Shown here one piece after another: positions 8,204 through 16,439 of a DNA stretch of 64,000 nt (its first letter is position 1; every line of letters starts with the position of its first letter). The notes under the pieces were generated by a model, which was not told where the DNA came from, did no database searches, and saw nothing but the letters and a program-made list of their open reading frames with translations. The DNA comes from Pseudomonas capeferrum (GTDB lineage Bacteria > Pseudomonadota > Gammaproteobacteria > Pseudomonadales > Pseudomonadaceae). A program made the translations under genes and the position numbers. The stretch lies in the NCBI RefSeq assembly GCF_000731675.1, contig NZ_JMIT01000001.1, positions 1,735,526-1,799,525 on the forward strand, written 5' to 3'.

Positions 8204-10342
8204 TCAGAAGCTGTAATCAGCCGTGACGAAGAATGAGCGCGGCTCACCCAGGTACCACTGCCGGCCGTTGTTGCCGGTGGTGATGGCGTACTGGCGATCG
8301 AACAGGTTGTTCAACTGCAGGCCCAGGGTCAGGTCCGGTTGCACGTGCCAGTCGACAGTGGCGTCGACCACGGTGTAGCTGGGCACCTGAACGGTATTGG
8401 CGTTGTCGGCGTAACGGCTGTCGACATAACGCGCCCCGGCACCGGCACTGAAGCGTTGGCCGAAATCCTTGCTCAACCACAGGTTGGCGGAACGGCGAGG
8501 CACCTCGGTGGGCTGGTTGCCGGAGTAGTCGTCGGTACCATTGGTAAATTCGTCATACTCCGCCCGCACCCAGGCGGCGTTGGCGGACAGCTGCACGTCG
8601 TAGGGCAGGCGCAGTTCGAGGGTGGCTTCGATACCGTCCGACGACTGCTGGCCGACCTGCTGTTGCAGCGTCGGGTTGAGCGGGTCGGTGCTTAGCAGCT
8701 TTTTCTTGACGATGTGGTACGCCGCCAAGGTCCACTCCCCTCGCCCCTCGGGCAGCATCTGCTTGATGCCCACTTCGGTTTGCTTGGCGGTGCTCAGGTC
8801 CCACTGCTGCTGAGCGGCGTCGAGGGTCAGCAGGTCGCTTACGCCTTCGGTACTGGTGGCGTACTGGCCGTAGACCGACAAGTCCTCGGTAACCGCGAAC
8901 ACCAACCCAGCGCGCCAGTTGTTGCCGGACAAGCTGCGGTCGGTGCGGGTATCGGTATCCAGGTCGTCGCTGTGCAAGTGCACCTGGTCGCGGCGCACAC
9001 CGGTGATCAGCGACAGGCGCTCGGTCAACTGCGTGCGGTTCTCGGCAAACAGCGAAAACTGCTTGGCCTGGTTGGCTTCGCGCGAGCGGAAGGGGTCGTT
9101 GCTGATGTATTCGCCGCCCCCCGAACCCGACAACGGCACCGTATCGGTCAGGGTGTTGCCGAAGTCGTGTTTGCGCACGAAGCGGATCGTGTTGTAGTCG
9201 GCGCCCACCACGGTCTGGCTGTCCAGGCCGAACAGCGAGTGTTGCAAGGTGAACGACTGGCGGTCACCGAGCTGTTCCTGGGTCTGCTTGATGCTGATGA
9301 AGCTGCTACGGCGCACCTGGTCACCTGGCAACCAGGTGTAGGTCTCGGCGTTGCGCCAGCGACGCTGGGCCTTGAGGAAGTACAACTGGTTGCTGGCGGT
9401 CAGGTTGTCGTTGATCACCCAGTCGGTCACCAGGCGCGTGGACTGGTCGTTGTAATGCAGCTCGGCGTTGTCGACGTTGTAGTTGTGGTCGCGCAGCGAC
9501 TCGCGGTAGTGCCCACCCACCAACGGCGTACCCATGTACTGCTGCGGGTTCTGGTCACCGTAGTCGTGGCTGAGGGTGAAGCTCAGCTCGTCACTGGGCT
9601 GCCAGCGCAGCGAGCCGCTGATGGCGAGGCTCTGCGAGTCGCCGCGGTCGACCCAGCCGTTGCTGGCCTGTTTGTTCAGGTTCAGGCGATAGCTCAAGGT
9701 ATCGGTCAGCGAACCGCCGCTGTCCAGGGCCATCTGCCGGCGGTCATCCGAGCCGTAGCCCAGGCGCAGGTGGTTGCGGATTTCACCCTCGAACGGCTTC
9801 TTCGGCACCACGTTGATCACCGCGCCGGTGGCGCCCTCCCCGTACAGCACCGATGCCGGGCCGCGCAGCACATCGATGCGTTCTACCGACCAGGTGTCCA
9901 CCGGGAAGGTCACCGTGCCGGCGCCTACGTACAGCCGGGTGCCGTCGTACAACTGCATGGTCGAACTGTGCCCGGTAAAACCGCGGGCCGACAACGCCGT
10001 GCCGCCGTTGCCGGGGGTACCGATGAAGGTGATGCCGGGCGAACGGGTCACCGCGTCCTGAACTGTTGCGTTGTTGCGCTTGAGGATTTGCTCGGCACTG
10101 ATGCTGGTCACGCTGGCGGGTGTTTCCAGCGGCGTCAGGCCAAGCCGCGAGCCACTGGTGCCTGGGGTATGCAGGTCGGGCTGCGGGTTGCGCTCGGCCG
10201 TGCCGGTAATGTCCGTGGCCGGCAGCGCCAGGGCGTTGTCCGCCTCGGCGGCGTGGGCGGCAACGCTAATAAAAACACAGGGCAGCAGGCTTGCATGCAG
10301 CAGCGAGCCTGGCAGAGAACTGAACAGCGAATAACGGGACAT
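8204..10342 (-). CDS. TonB-dependent outer membrane receptor under cobalamin control
   Basis: A protein of about 712 residues, counted from MSRYSLFSSL. A signal peptide ends near AHAAEADN. The plug domain holds LETPASVTSISAEQILKRNN and RIDVLRGPASVLYGEGATGAVINV, and the 22-strand barrel ends in the aromatic YSF signature. By sequence it belongs to the siderophore-type TonB receptor group, and annotation pipelines would probably call it that. A clear cobalamin riboswitch lies in its leader and a BtuDFC-like importer follows, so cobalamin or a corrinoid is the more likely ligand. The start at 10342 is preferred because 19 further residues upstream would disrupt the signal peptide. Confidence 0.83.
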   Translation of the reverse strand: MSRYSLFSSLPGSLLHASLLPCVFISVAAHAAEADNALALPATDITGTAERNPQPDLHTPGTSGSRLGLTPLETPASVTSISAEQILKRNNATVQDAVTRSPGITFIGTPGNGGTALSARGFTGHSSTMQLYDGTRLYVGAGTVTFPVDTWSVERIDVLRGPASVLYGEGATGAVINVVPKKPFEGEIRNHLRLGYGSDDRRQMALDSGGSLTDTLSYRLNLNKQASNGWVDRGDSQSLAISGSLRWQPSDELSFTLSHDYGDQNPQQYMGTPLVGGHYRESLRDHNYNVDNAELHYNDQSTRLVTDWVINDNLTASNQLYFLKAQRRWRNAETYTWLPGDQVRRSSFISIKQTQEQLGDRQSFTLQHSLFGLDSQTVVGADYNTIRFVRKHDFGNTLTDTVPLSGSGGGEYISNDPFRSREANQAKQFSLFAENRTQLTERLSLITGVRRDQVHLHSDDLDTDTRTDRSLSGNNWRAGLVFAVTEDLSVYGQYATSTEGVSDLLTLDAAQQQWDLSTAKQTEVGIKQMLPEGRGEWTLAAYHIVKKKLLSTDPLNPTLQQQVGQQSSDGIEATLELRLPYDVQLSANAAWVRAEYDEFTNGTDDYSGNQPTEVPRRSANLWLSKDFGQRFSAGAGARYVDSRYADNANTVQVPSYTVVDATVDWHVQPDLTLGLQLNNLFDRQYAITTGNNGRQWYLGEPRSFFVTADYSF

Positions 10343-10460
10343 GTCGTTCCACTTGAAGCAGGAATGAAAGAATCCCGGGGGAACAACGCAAAGGGGCATC
10401 GCAGGCGCACACGCCTACGGAAACCGGCCTGCGCCCGCCCACCGCGGGTTTGCCAAACGA

Positions 10461-10647
10461 TGCTTCAGGCCGGTCTCCGGGCTCGCGAGGGGCATGAAGC
10501 ATTCACCTTCCCATGCCGGGGCACAGTGGTGTCTTGAATACTTCTCTCGCATACCGTTGCGGGGGCAGCGCCGGACTGATCATCGCGCGATGACGAACCG
10601 GCTTCCCGTTTCACCCCATGCACGGCGGCAGGGGGCACCTGAAACAG
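10461..10647 (-). ncRNA. Cobalamin riboswitch
   Basis: Read on the minus strand, this leader has the full set of conserved cobalamin riboswitch blocks in order: AGGTGCC, GGTGAAACGGGAA, GCTGCCCCCGCAACGGTA, CATGGGAAGGTGA and the B12 box GAGCCCGGAGACCGGCC (plus-strand 10468-10484). Outer TTTCAGG and CCTGAAG pair as helix P1. The aptamer ends about 120 bases before the TonB receptor start. The aptamer class normally lowers expression when adenosylcobalamin is plentiful. Confidence 0.93.
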
Positions 10648-10782
10648 GCGCGCAGATGACCATCAAAATGCCGCTACGTCAACCGCCCTGTACAGCGCAA
10701 AGGCGCTGCTTCGCGACAGCAACGGCTAGACTCACTGTCTGTACCCGCGTCACAACCCGACTCGCTGGAGGCACCTGCGCAC

Positions 10783-12129
10783 ATGAGTTTCATTGTCTGG
10801 GTGGCCATGCTCGGCGCCGTCTTGCTGCTGCTGGCGCTGACCTCCTCTTACCTGCGCTGGATCCCTGTCACTACCTCGGTGGTGTGCCTGGGGCTGGGCG
10901 TAGGCCTTGGCCCGGGTGGCCTCGGGCTGCTGCAACTCGACCTGCCCCAGGCCAGCGGCTGGATGGAGCACCTGACCGAGGTCGCTGTGTTGTTTTCCCT
11001 GTTCGTCAGCGGCCTCAAGCTGCGCCTGCCGCTGAGCAGCCGCAGTTGGCGGGTGGCCTTCTTCCTGGCCGGGCCCGTGATGCTGGCCTGCATCGCGGGG
11101 GTCAGCCTGGTGCTGCACTACGGCCTGCAACTGGGTTGGGGAGTATCGGTGCTGATTGGCGCCATCCTGGCCCCGACCGACCCGGTGCTGGCCACGCTGG
11201 TACAGGTCAACGACGCGCAGGACTACGACCGGGTGCGCTTCAGCCTGTCGGGCGAAGCGGGGCTCAACGATGGCATCGCCTTTCCGTTCGTGATCCTCGG
11301 CCTGCTGCTGGTGCAGGGCGCCGAAGGCAGCCAGTGGCTTACCGACTGGCTGTTGCAGGACGTGCTGTGGGCGGTACCCGCAGGCTTGCTCAGTGGCTAC
11401 TGGATGGGCCGCGGCCTTGGGCACTTGAGCCTGTACCTGCGCACCCAGCATGCCGACAGCACGCTTTCGCCCAACGACTACCTGGCACTGGCGCTGATTG
11501 CCATGGCTTATGTGGTCGCCGACCTGATCCATGGCTATGGCTTTCTTGCGGTATTCGCGGCGGGGCTCGGCCTGCGACAGGCCGAGGTGCACACCAGCCC
11601 CACCCCGCAAGCGCCCGCCGAGCACCTTGTACAGCCCGTCGTCGGTCACCAGCATGTCGCCCCGGAGCATGCGGTGAAAGGGGATATCGCCGCACTGGAA
11701 GACACCCAGGTCGCAGCGGGCATCATGCTCGGCGACATGCTCTCTTTTGGCGGGCTGGTGGAGCGGGCGATGGAGGTCTTTCTGGTGACCTTGCTCGGGG
11801 TCGTGTTGATCGAGCACTGGGACTGGCGAGCGCTGGTCGTCGGCGCGGCGCTGTTCGTGATCATTCGGCCACTGAGCACGCTGCTGATCCCCGGGCGCGG
11901 CCTGCTGGACCTGCGCCAGCGCGGCCTGCTTGGCTGGTTCGGCATACGCGGCATCGGTAGCCTCTACTACCTGTTCTACGCGCTCAATCACCCGATGCTG
12001 CCCAGTGTTGCCGCGTCGAGTACCAACCTCACGTTGTCGGTGGTGGCGCTGAGCATCGTGGTGCATGGGCTAAGCGTCCAGCCCCTGCTGGCGCGCTACG
12101 AAGCCGGCCGAAAACGCCGCGGCCAATAG
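10783..12129 (+). CDS. CPA1-family cation/proton antiporter (NhaP type)
   Basis: A 448-residue membrane protein of the Na+/H+ exchanger family, with about twelve hydrophobic helices beginning at MSFIVWVAMLGAVLLLLAL. The family core GAILAPTDPVLATLVQV and SLSGEAGLNDGIAFPFV is present; the latter carries the acidic ion-binding residues. It exchanges Na+ or K+ for protons at the inner membrane. A hydrophilic loop near residues 265-305 (SPTPQAPAEHLVQP...) splits the helices. GGAGG lies about ten bases before the ATG. It is a single gene ending in a strong terminator. Confidence 0.83.
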   Translation: MSFIVWVAMLGAVLLLLALTSSYLRWIPVTTSVVCLGLGVGLGPGGLGLLQLDLPQASGWMEHLTEVAVLFSLFVSGLKLRLPLSSRSWRVAFFLAGPVMLACIAGVSLVLHYGLQLGWGVSVLIGAILAPTDPVLATLVQVNDAQDYDRVRFSLSGEAGLNDGIAFPFVILGLLLVQGAEGSQWLTDWLLQDVLWAVPAGLLSGYWMGRGLGHLSLYLRTQHADSTLSPNDYLALALIAMAYVVADLIHGYGFLAVFAAGLGLRQAEVHTSPTPQAPAEHLVQPVVGHQHVAPEHAVKGDIAALEDTQVAAGIMLGDMLSFGGLVERAMEVFLVTLLGVVLIEHWDWRALVVGAALFVIIRPLSTLLIPGRGLLDLRQRGLLGWFGIRGIGSLYYLFYALNHPMLPSVAASSTNLTLSVVALSIVVHGLSVQPLLARYEAGRKRRGQ

Positions 12130-12131
12130 CC

Positions 12132-12176
12132 CCTCAGAGGGCGTCGCCCGCTGGCAGCGACGCCCCCTGAGGTTTT
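12132..12176 (+). terminator. Rho-independent terminator after the antiporter gene
   Basis: A 16-bp stem (CCTCAG-A-GGGCGTCGC against GCGACGCCC-C-CTGAGG, one mismatch) with a nine-base loop and a TTTT tail. It abuts the stop codon of the convergent gene at 12176 and probably serves both directions. Confidence 0.75.
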
Positions 12177-12982
12177 CAGGACGGGAAGCCCAACCCCGAA
12201 GACAAGTCAGTGTCCGCCGTTCGATGCGTGCCCGTGGGCGCCTCTTTCGCGGTGGCTTCCCTTACCGACTCTTTTACCGCCTCCTTGGCTTGCTCACCCT
12301 TGGCCTTCAGCGTGTCGGTCAAGCGGTCACTGCTGGCGCCCATCAGCTCATCCTCTTTACGGGTGCCGGGCAATGCCGCGCCCAAGGCTGCACCCAACGC
12401 GATGCCTAGCGCCGCCAGCACCAAAGGCTGCTCCTTGAGCAACTGATCGAACTGGCCCTTCAGGGCTGTGGCCTGGTCACCGATCTGCTGGGCGCTGCCG
12501 CGCAGGCTGTCAGCCGACCCGTGCACCGTGTCGCGCGCGCCCTGCCCCAGCTCGCCAGCCCGGTCACGCAGGTCATGGGCCTTGCTGCTCACCGCGTGGC
12601 CGGCATCGTGCAGCGCCTCTGTGGCATGGGCAAAAGCCCCCTTCACACTGTCGACCGCATCACCCAGTTTTTCGCCCAGGCCTGGGCCGGTGTGCGCAGG
12701 GCCAGGGTTGAACGGGCGATTCTGATTGAAGCCCAGCCACGCCAGGCCAAGCACCGTGAGGGTGGTCGGCACCGGGTTGTTTTTCAAGGTGGTGCCCAGG
12801 TTATGGAAGAACTCCCCGCCGCTGCCCTTGCTGTAAGCCAATACCTGGTCCATCAGTTGGCCGGGGCTCAGGCGCTGCTCCAGGGCATCGACCAGGTCAC
12901 TGATATGCTCGCGCTTGGCATTGATCTGTTGCTCGAGCAGGTCAGGGTCTTTCTGCGTTTCTTGTTCGAAAGAAGTGCTCAT
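12176..12982 (-). CDS. DUF3618 domain membrane-associated protein
   Basis: A 268-residue protein. The N-terminal DUF3618-like segment (DPDLLEQQINAKREHISDLVDALEQRLSPGQLMDQVL) resembles ElaB/YqjD proteins. A hydrophobic segment (NPVPTTLTVLGLAWLGF) and a long Ala-, Gly- and charge-rich helical repeat region follow (VDSVKGAFAHATEALHDAGHAV...), then a glycine-zipper-like hydrophobic stretch (LAALGIALGAALGAALPG). It is likely attached to the inner membrane and stress-related. The start overlaps the end of the holin-like gene by four bases. A role in ribosome hibernation, as for YqjD, is only a possibility. Confidence 0.7.
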   Translation of the reverse strand: MSTSFEQETQKDPDLLEQQINAKREHISDLVDALEQRLSPGQLMDQVLAYSKGSGGEFFHNLGTTLKNNPVPTTLTVLGLAWLGFNQNRPFNPGPAHTGPGLGEKLGDAVDSVKGAFAHATEALHDAGHAVSSKAHDLRDRAGELGQGARDTVHGSADSLRGSAQQIGDQATALKGQFDQLLKEQPLVLAALGIALGAALGAALPGTRKEDELMGASSDRLTDTLKAKGEQAKEAVKESVREATAKEAPTGTHRTADTDLSSGLGFPS

Positions 12983-13410
12983 GGCAGTTTCCTCTTCAGC
13001 GCATCCTTGTCCTGCTGCAGGGCATGCAGCGTGCGATCCGGGGTCAGTTGAGCTGGCTCGAACTGCTTCTTGCCGGCCTGCAGCATGATGAACCCGATGA
13101 TCACCGTTACCGCCCCGACGATAAGCGCTGCAAGCCAGGGCACGAGCACCATCGACAAGGCATACACCGCTGCCAGCAGCAGGATGATGAAGCCCGCCAA
13201 TAGCACGATGGCCCCTACCGCCACCGCTGCCGTACCGGCCTTCAAGGCGTTGAGATTGCGCTGCAGTTCGGCCTTGGCCAGGGCCAGCTCCTGGGTGAAC
13301 AGTTCTGGGATTTCGCGCATCAACTGACGCAGCAAACCGCCCACCCCGACCGTGTCCTCTGCCGGGGTATGTAGCCCCGGCGCAGGTTGTAGAGGGTCTT
13401 TGTTCATCAT
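12979..13410 (-). CDS. Phage-holin-superfamily (YqjE-like) membrane protein
   Basis: A 143-residue protein with an amphipathic N-terminus (LLRQLMREIPELFTQELALAKAELQRNL) and two transmembrane helices (AVAVGAIVLLAGFIILLLAAVYAL and WLAALIVGAVTVIIGFIML). The arrangement is that of the phage holin family/YqjE proteins, which in bacteria occur in envelope-stress operons rather than in phage. The neighbouring DUF3618 protein matches the usual YqjD-YqjE pairing. Four-base overlaps on both sides show one operon. Confidence 0.75.
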   Translation of the reverse strand: MMNKDPLQPAPGLHTPAEDTVGVGGLLRQLMREIPELFTQELALAKAELQRNLNALKAGTAAVAVGAIVLLAGFIILLLAAVYALSMVLVPWLAALIVGAVTVIIGFIMLQAGKKQFEPAQLTPDRTLHALQQDKDALKRKLP

Positions 13411-14012
13411 TCACCTCCTTTGAGCGGGTCACGCTCCAATGGGCCACCGCTTACCGGCGTGCCGCCGCCCATGCCGACAGGGTCGACCGGGGTGTAGGGT
13501 TTGTGCGTGGACACGTCGCTGGCGCGGTCCGGCATCGGCGCAGCGGCGTGCCTGGGCTCGCTGCTGCCTTGCCCTGGCACCGGCGACGGCGCCGTAGTGG
13601 CGTGGCTGGCGCTGGCGCGCAGAAAGCGGGACAAGGCAAACCCTGCCGCCACACTGCCAGCCAGGAACAGCGCCGGGTTGTCCCGCGCCAGGCGAGACCC
13701 TCGGTGCAGCAGGTCCTCAGCACTTTCATGGCGGATTTGCTCGGCAAAATTGCCCATCCACTCGGCAGCTTCGCCCAGGTAATGGGAAAGCCCCAGGCTG
13801 TCGTTGCCCTGCAACGCGGATGCAGCCGAGCGTGCACCTTGTTGCAAGGAGTCAAGTTGCTCGGCGGCTGTGGTGCGGTAGTGCTCGTACTGCTCGGTGC
13901 CCTGGTGCTTTGCCTCGCTCAGTAGGGCGCCGGCCTCGTCGGTAATGGCGTGCAGGTGATCCTGGGGGCTGCTCGGCGGTGCCGCCGAGCCTTGATCGCG
14001 TTCCATGGTCAT
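13407..14012 (-). CDS. Hypothetical membrane-associated protein of the DUF3618/holin operon
   Basis: A protein of about 200 residues, starting MTMERDQGSAAPP or two codons later; a GAGGGAT ribosome-binding site fits either. The middle is helical (ALLSEAKHQGTEQYEHYRTTAAEQLDSLQQ...) and one hydrophobic segment (NPALFLAGSVAAGFALSRFLRAS) is followed by a Pro/Ala/Thr-rich tail. It has no recognised catalytic motif. It is the first gene of a three-gene operon with four-base overlaps, so it probably acts with the other two in the cell envelope. Confidence 0.65.
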   Translation of the reverse strand: MTMERDQGSAAPPSSPQDHLHAITDEAGALLSEAKHQGTEQYEHYRTTAAEQLDSLQQGARSAASALQGNDSLGLSHYLGEAAEWMGNFAEQIRHESAEDLLHRGSRLARDNPALFLAGSVAAGFALSRFLRASASHATTAPSPVPGQGSSEPRHAAAPMPDRASDVSTHKPYTPVDPVGMGGGTPVSGGPLERDPLKGGE

Positions 14013-14180
14013 ATCCCTCGCAAATGAACAACCGGCAGGTGCCGGACTGTGTGCCTTCATTCGGGGGACGTAGCGCTGGGGCCGGGAGTTCAGTCAGAGT
14101 GATCGGCAGCCATTGCCCTCTGCACCAATGGCCTGCACGGGGTTTACTGGGGGGCAAAGCTTAAGTTTGTCGGGGCCGCC

Positions 14181-14232
14181 AGGTGCTTGGCTTGGTTTAT
14201 CCGCCCCCCTGAATAAACCAAGCCAAGCACCT
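14181..14232. repeat. Long perfect inverted repeat (hairpin)
   Basis: Arms AGGTGCTTGGCTTGGTTTAT (14181-14200) and its exact complement (14213-14232) surround a 12-base loop. There is no T-run. It lies just beyond the stop of the IclR gene and shares the AGGTGCTTG core with the hairpin at 40956. Confidence 0.8.
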
Positions 14233-14246
14233 AGTCAGACTGCAGA

Positions 14247-15017
14247 TCAACCAACCACTGGCCTCAACAACACCTGCGCTTCATACAGCGGCGGCAAATA
14301 GCGCAGCCGTATCTCGTCAACGCTCAACCTTGAGGCGTGGGTGGTGATCGTCAGGGTCGCCTTCAATTCACCGCTGCGGTCCAGCAGCGGCACGCCCAAC
14401 ACACGCATGCCGACTTCATACTCCTGGTCGACGATGCAGAAGCCCTGCTGGCGTACACGTTGCAGCGCTTGCTCCAGTAGCGCCCTGTCTGTCTGCGTGT
14501 AGGGCGTGAGCTGGCGTAACGGGTTGCGCGAGAAATACGCGTCGCGCGCTGCCTCGCTCAGCGCGGCCAGCCAGATTCGCCCCCCGGCCGTGCAGTACAT
14601 CGGCACCCGCGAACCGGGCCTGATCGACAACGAGGCGATGTGGCTGTAGCGGCTGCGCACCAGGTGGATGATTTCATCGCCGTCTCGGGTGCCGACCGAG
14701 ACATGTTCCTGGGTCTGCCGGGCAACCTGCTCGACGATAGGCCGCAGCATGCGCGGCAGTTGCGCCGAATCCACGTAGGCCTGGCCAATGCGCAGCGCCT
14801 TGGGCGTGAGCCAGTAATGGCGGCTGTCGGTGTCGGCAAAGCCTTCGTGTACCAAGGTCAGCAGGAAGCGCCGCGCAGCGCTGGGGGTAAGGCCTGACTG
14901 CCTGGCCGCCTGTGGCACGGTCAGGCGCGGCTGATCGACGCTGAACAGCTGCATCAACGCCAGGCCTTTCTGCAAGCCGGCGATCAGGTCGCGGGGGTGG
15001 ATCTGCGGTTTGTCCAT
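14247..15017 (-). CDS. IclR-family regulator, PcaR/PobR type
   Basis: A 256-residue IclR regulator. The N-terminal winged helix-turn-helix (LTVPQAARQSGLTPSAARRFLLTLVHEGFA) is followed by an effector-binding domain (MLRPIVEQVARQTQEHVSVGTRDGDEIIHLVRS). The sequence resembles PcaR and PobR activators of aromatic acid catabolism. A GAGGTGAAGGC ribosome-binding site sets the start at 15017. It is divergent from the AroE-like gene and the intervening region holds a PcaR-type operator, so it very likely controls the 15190-18119 genes. The effector is unknown. Confidence 0.82.
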   Translation of the reverse strand: MDKPQIHPRDLIAGLQKGLALMQLFSVDQPRLTVPQAARQSGLTPSAARRFLLTLVHEGFADTDSRHYWLTPKALRIGQAYVDSAQLPRMLRPIVEQVARQTQEHVSVGTRDGDEIIHLVRSRYSHIASLSIRPGSRVPMYCTAGGRIWLAALSEAARDAYFSRNPLRQLTPYTQTDRALLEQALQRVRQQGFCIVDQEYEVGMRVLGVPLLDRSGELKATLTITTHASRLSVDEIRLRYLPPLYEAQVLLRPVVG

Positions 15018-15073
15018 GCCTTCACCTCGTGCGGTCTGTCGTGATCCGGGCTGTACATTGTTCAGCACTCTGG

Positions 15074-15108
15074 TTCGATAATCGCCAGGCAACTGCGATT
15101 ATCGCACT
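15074..15108. promoter_or_regulatory. PcaR-type operator between divergent IclR and AroE-like genes
   Basis: GTTCGATAATCGC and, inverted 20 bases on, GTGCGATAATCGC (plus-strand GCGATTATCGCAC). Both match the 15-base PcaR box as I recall it, GTTCGATAATCGCAC. The pair lies between the starts at 15017 and 15190. Confidence 0.65.
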
Positions 15109-15189
15109 ACTTGCCCGACAAGCGCATTGTCCCCCACCCCCTCGCACGCCACCCTTGCCTGCACAACAACAGCAAGCACGGAGGTCAGC

Positions 15190-15999
15190 ATGATTCGGGG
15201 TTCGACAGAACTGGTCGCCATCGTCGGTTCACCCATCGCCCAGGTGAAATCGCCTGAAAACTTCAACACCTGGTTCGCCAGCCATGGCTGCGACCTGGCG
15301 ATGCTCCCCATCGACTTGCAGGAAACGGCGCTGGACGCCTTCGTCGACAGCCTGCGGGGCTGGCGCAACCTGCGCGGTTGCGTGGTCACCGTGCCCTACA
15401 AACAGGCGCTGGCCACGCGCCTGGACGGCCTGAGCGAGCGCGCTGGCGCACTGGGCTCGGTCAATGTGGTGCGGCGCGGCAGCGACGGGTGCCTGCTGGG
15501 CGACAACGTCGACGGCGCAGGCTTCCTCAGCGCCGCGCGCAAGCAGGGCTTTCAGCCAGCGGGCAAACGCGCACTGGTGATCGGCTGTGGTGGGGTCGGC
15601 AGCGCCATCGCTTATGCCCTGGGTGAGGCTGGCGTGGGCCAGGTCACCCTGAGCGACCCCTGCTCGGCACGGGCGGGCGCGCTTTGCGAACTGCTTGGCA
15701 ACACCTTCCCCAACCTCGAAGTCGCTACCCAATACCACTCGCTGGAGGCGTTCGACCTGCTGGTCAACGCTTCGCCCATCGGCATGGGCGGCAGCGACGA
15801 GCTGCCTCTGCCTGGCGCCCTGCTGGACACCCTGCAGCCCTGCACCCTGGTTGCCGACGTGGTCACTTCGCCAGAGATCACCCCCTTGCTGCACAGGGCA
15901 CGCCAGCTCGGTTGTGCGATCCAGACCGGGCCACAGATGGCCTTTGCCCAACTCGGACTGCTCGGCGCCTTCATGGGCGTCACCCCGCTGGAGATCTGA
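15190..15999 (+). CDS. Shikimate dehydrogenase-like NAD(P)-dependent oxidoreductase
   Basis: A 269-residue AroE-family protein. The substrate-binding motif SPIAQVKSPENFN lies near residues 14-26. The catalytic Lys is K71 in VPYKQA, with N92 in SVNVV and D108 in GDNVDGAGF, and the nucleotide fold is ALVIGCGGVGSAIAYAL. It should interconvert a hydroxyl and a keto group on a shikimate- or quinate-like ring. Its place beside a PcaR-type regulator and FAD-dependent oxidoreductase suggests catabolism, not aromatic amino acid biosynthesis. GGAGG precedes the ATG at 15190. Confidence 0.82.
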   Translation: MIRGSTELVAIVGSPIAQVKSPENFNTWFASHGCDLAMLPIDLQETALDAFVDSLRGWRNLRGCVVTVPYKQALATRLDGLSERAGALGSVNVVRRGSDGCLLGDNVDGAGFLSAARKQGFQPAGKRALVIGCGGVGSAIAYALGEAGVGQVTLSDPCSARAGALCELLGNTFPNLEVATQYHSLEAFDLLVNASPIGMGGSDELPLPGALLDTLQPCTLVADVVTSPEITPLLHRARQLGCAIQTGPQMAFAQLGLLGAFMGVTPLEI

Positions 16000-16085
16000 G
16001 GCCCTGCCCTCACCGTCGGCTGGCTCGTCGCCAGCCCTATTGCCGAACGCCTGCAGGCGTCGGCCCCTCATCCGGAGACTGTCGC

Positions 16086-16406
16086 ATGTATTTTGAACTG
16101 AGAACCTACACCCTCGACCCGCTGAAATTGGCCGACTGGCTGGCCCTGTACCAGAGCCATGCGCTGGCGGTGCAGAGCGAACACCTGGGCAACCTGGTCG
16201 GCTTTTTCACCAGCGAATTCGGCGAGGTCAACCAGGTGGTGCACCTGTGGGGCTATGCCAGCCTCGACGAGCGCATGCAGCGCCGCGCAGCGATGGCTGC
16301 GGACCCGCGCTGGGCGGAGTTCTCCAAGCGCAATCGCGAACTGGGCGCCGTGCTGCGATTGCAATCGCGGCTAATGCGCCCGACCGGCTTTTCGCCCCTG
16401 CAGTGA
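16086..16406 (+). CDS. NIPSNAP-family protein
   Basis: A 106-residue NIPSNAP protein (MYFELRTYTLDPLKLADWLALYQ, VHLWGYASLDERMQRRAAMAADPRW), a ferredoxin-like dimeric alpha/beta-barrel fold. Such small proteins often accompany catabolic dehydrogenases, and their biochemical role is mostly unknown. It lies between the AroE-like gene (86 bases upstream) and the FAD oxidoreductase (33 bases downstream), so it is co-transcribed with them. Confidence 0.78.
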   Translation: MYFELRTYTLDPLKLADWLALYQSHALAVQSEHLGNLVGFFTSEFGEVNQVVHLWGYASLDERMQRRAAMAADPRWAEFSKRNRELGAVLRLQSRLMRPTGFSPLQ

Positions 16407-16439
16407 ATGCCTTGCCCCCCACCTGACCGGAGCGCACCC

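Noticed and set aside
8714..10537. 607-codon plus-strand open frame opposite the cobalamin receptor gene
   Set aside because: It is a shadow of the receptor coding sequence, runs through the riboswitch and has the low-complexity Val/Gln/His composition of an antisense frame.
12979..13410. Prophage remnant suggested by the holin-like gene
   Set aside because: The protein is of the YqjE-like chromosomal type. No lysin, capsid, integrase or attachment sites lie nearby.
15190..15999. Biosynthetic aroE of the shikimate pathway
   Set aside because: Its place in a catabolic group with a PcaR-type operator and FAD oxidoreductase argues for a catabolic paralogue.
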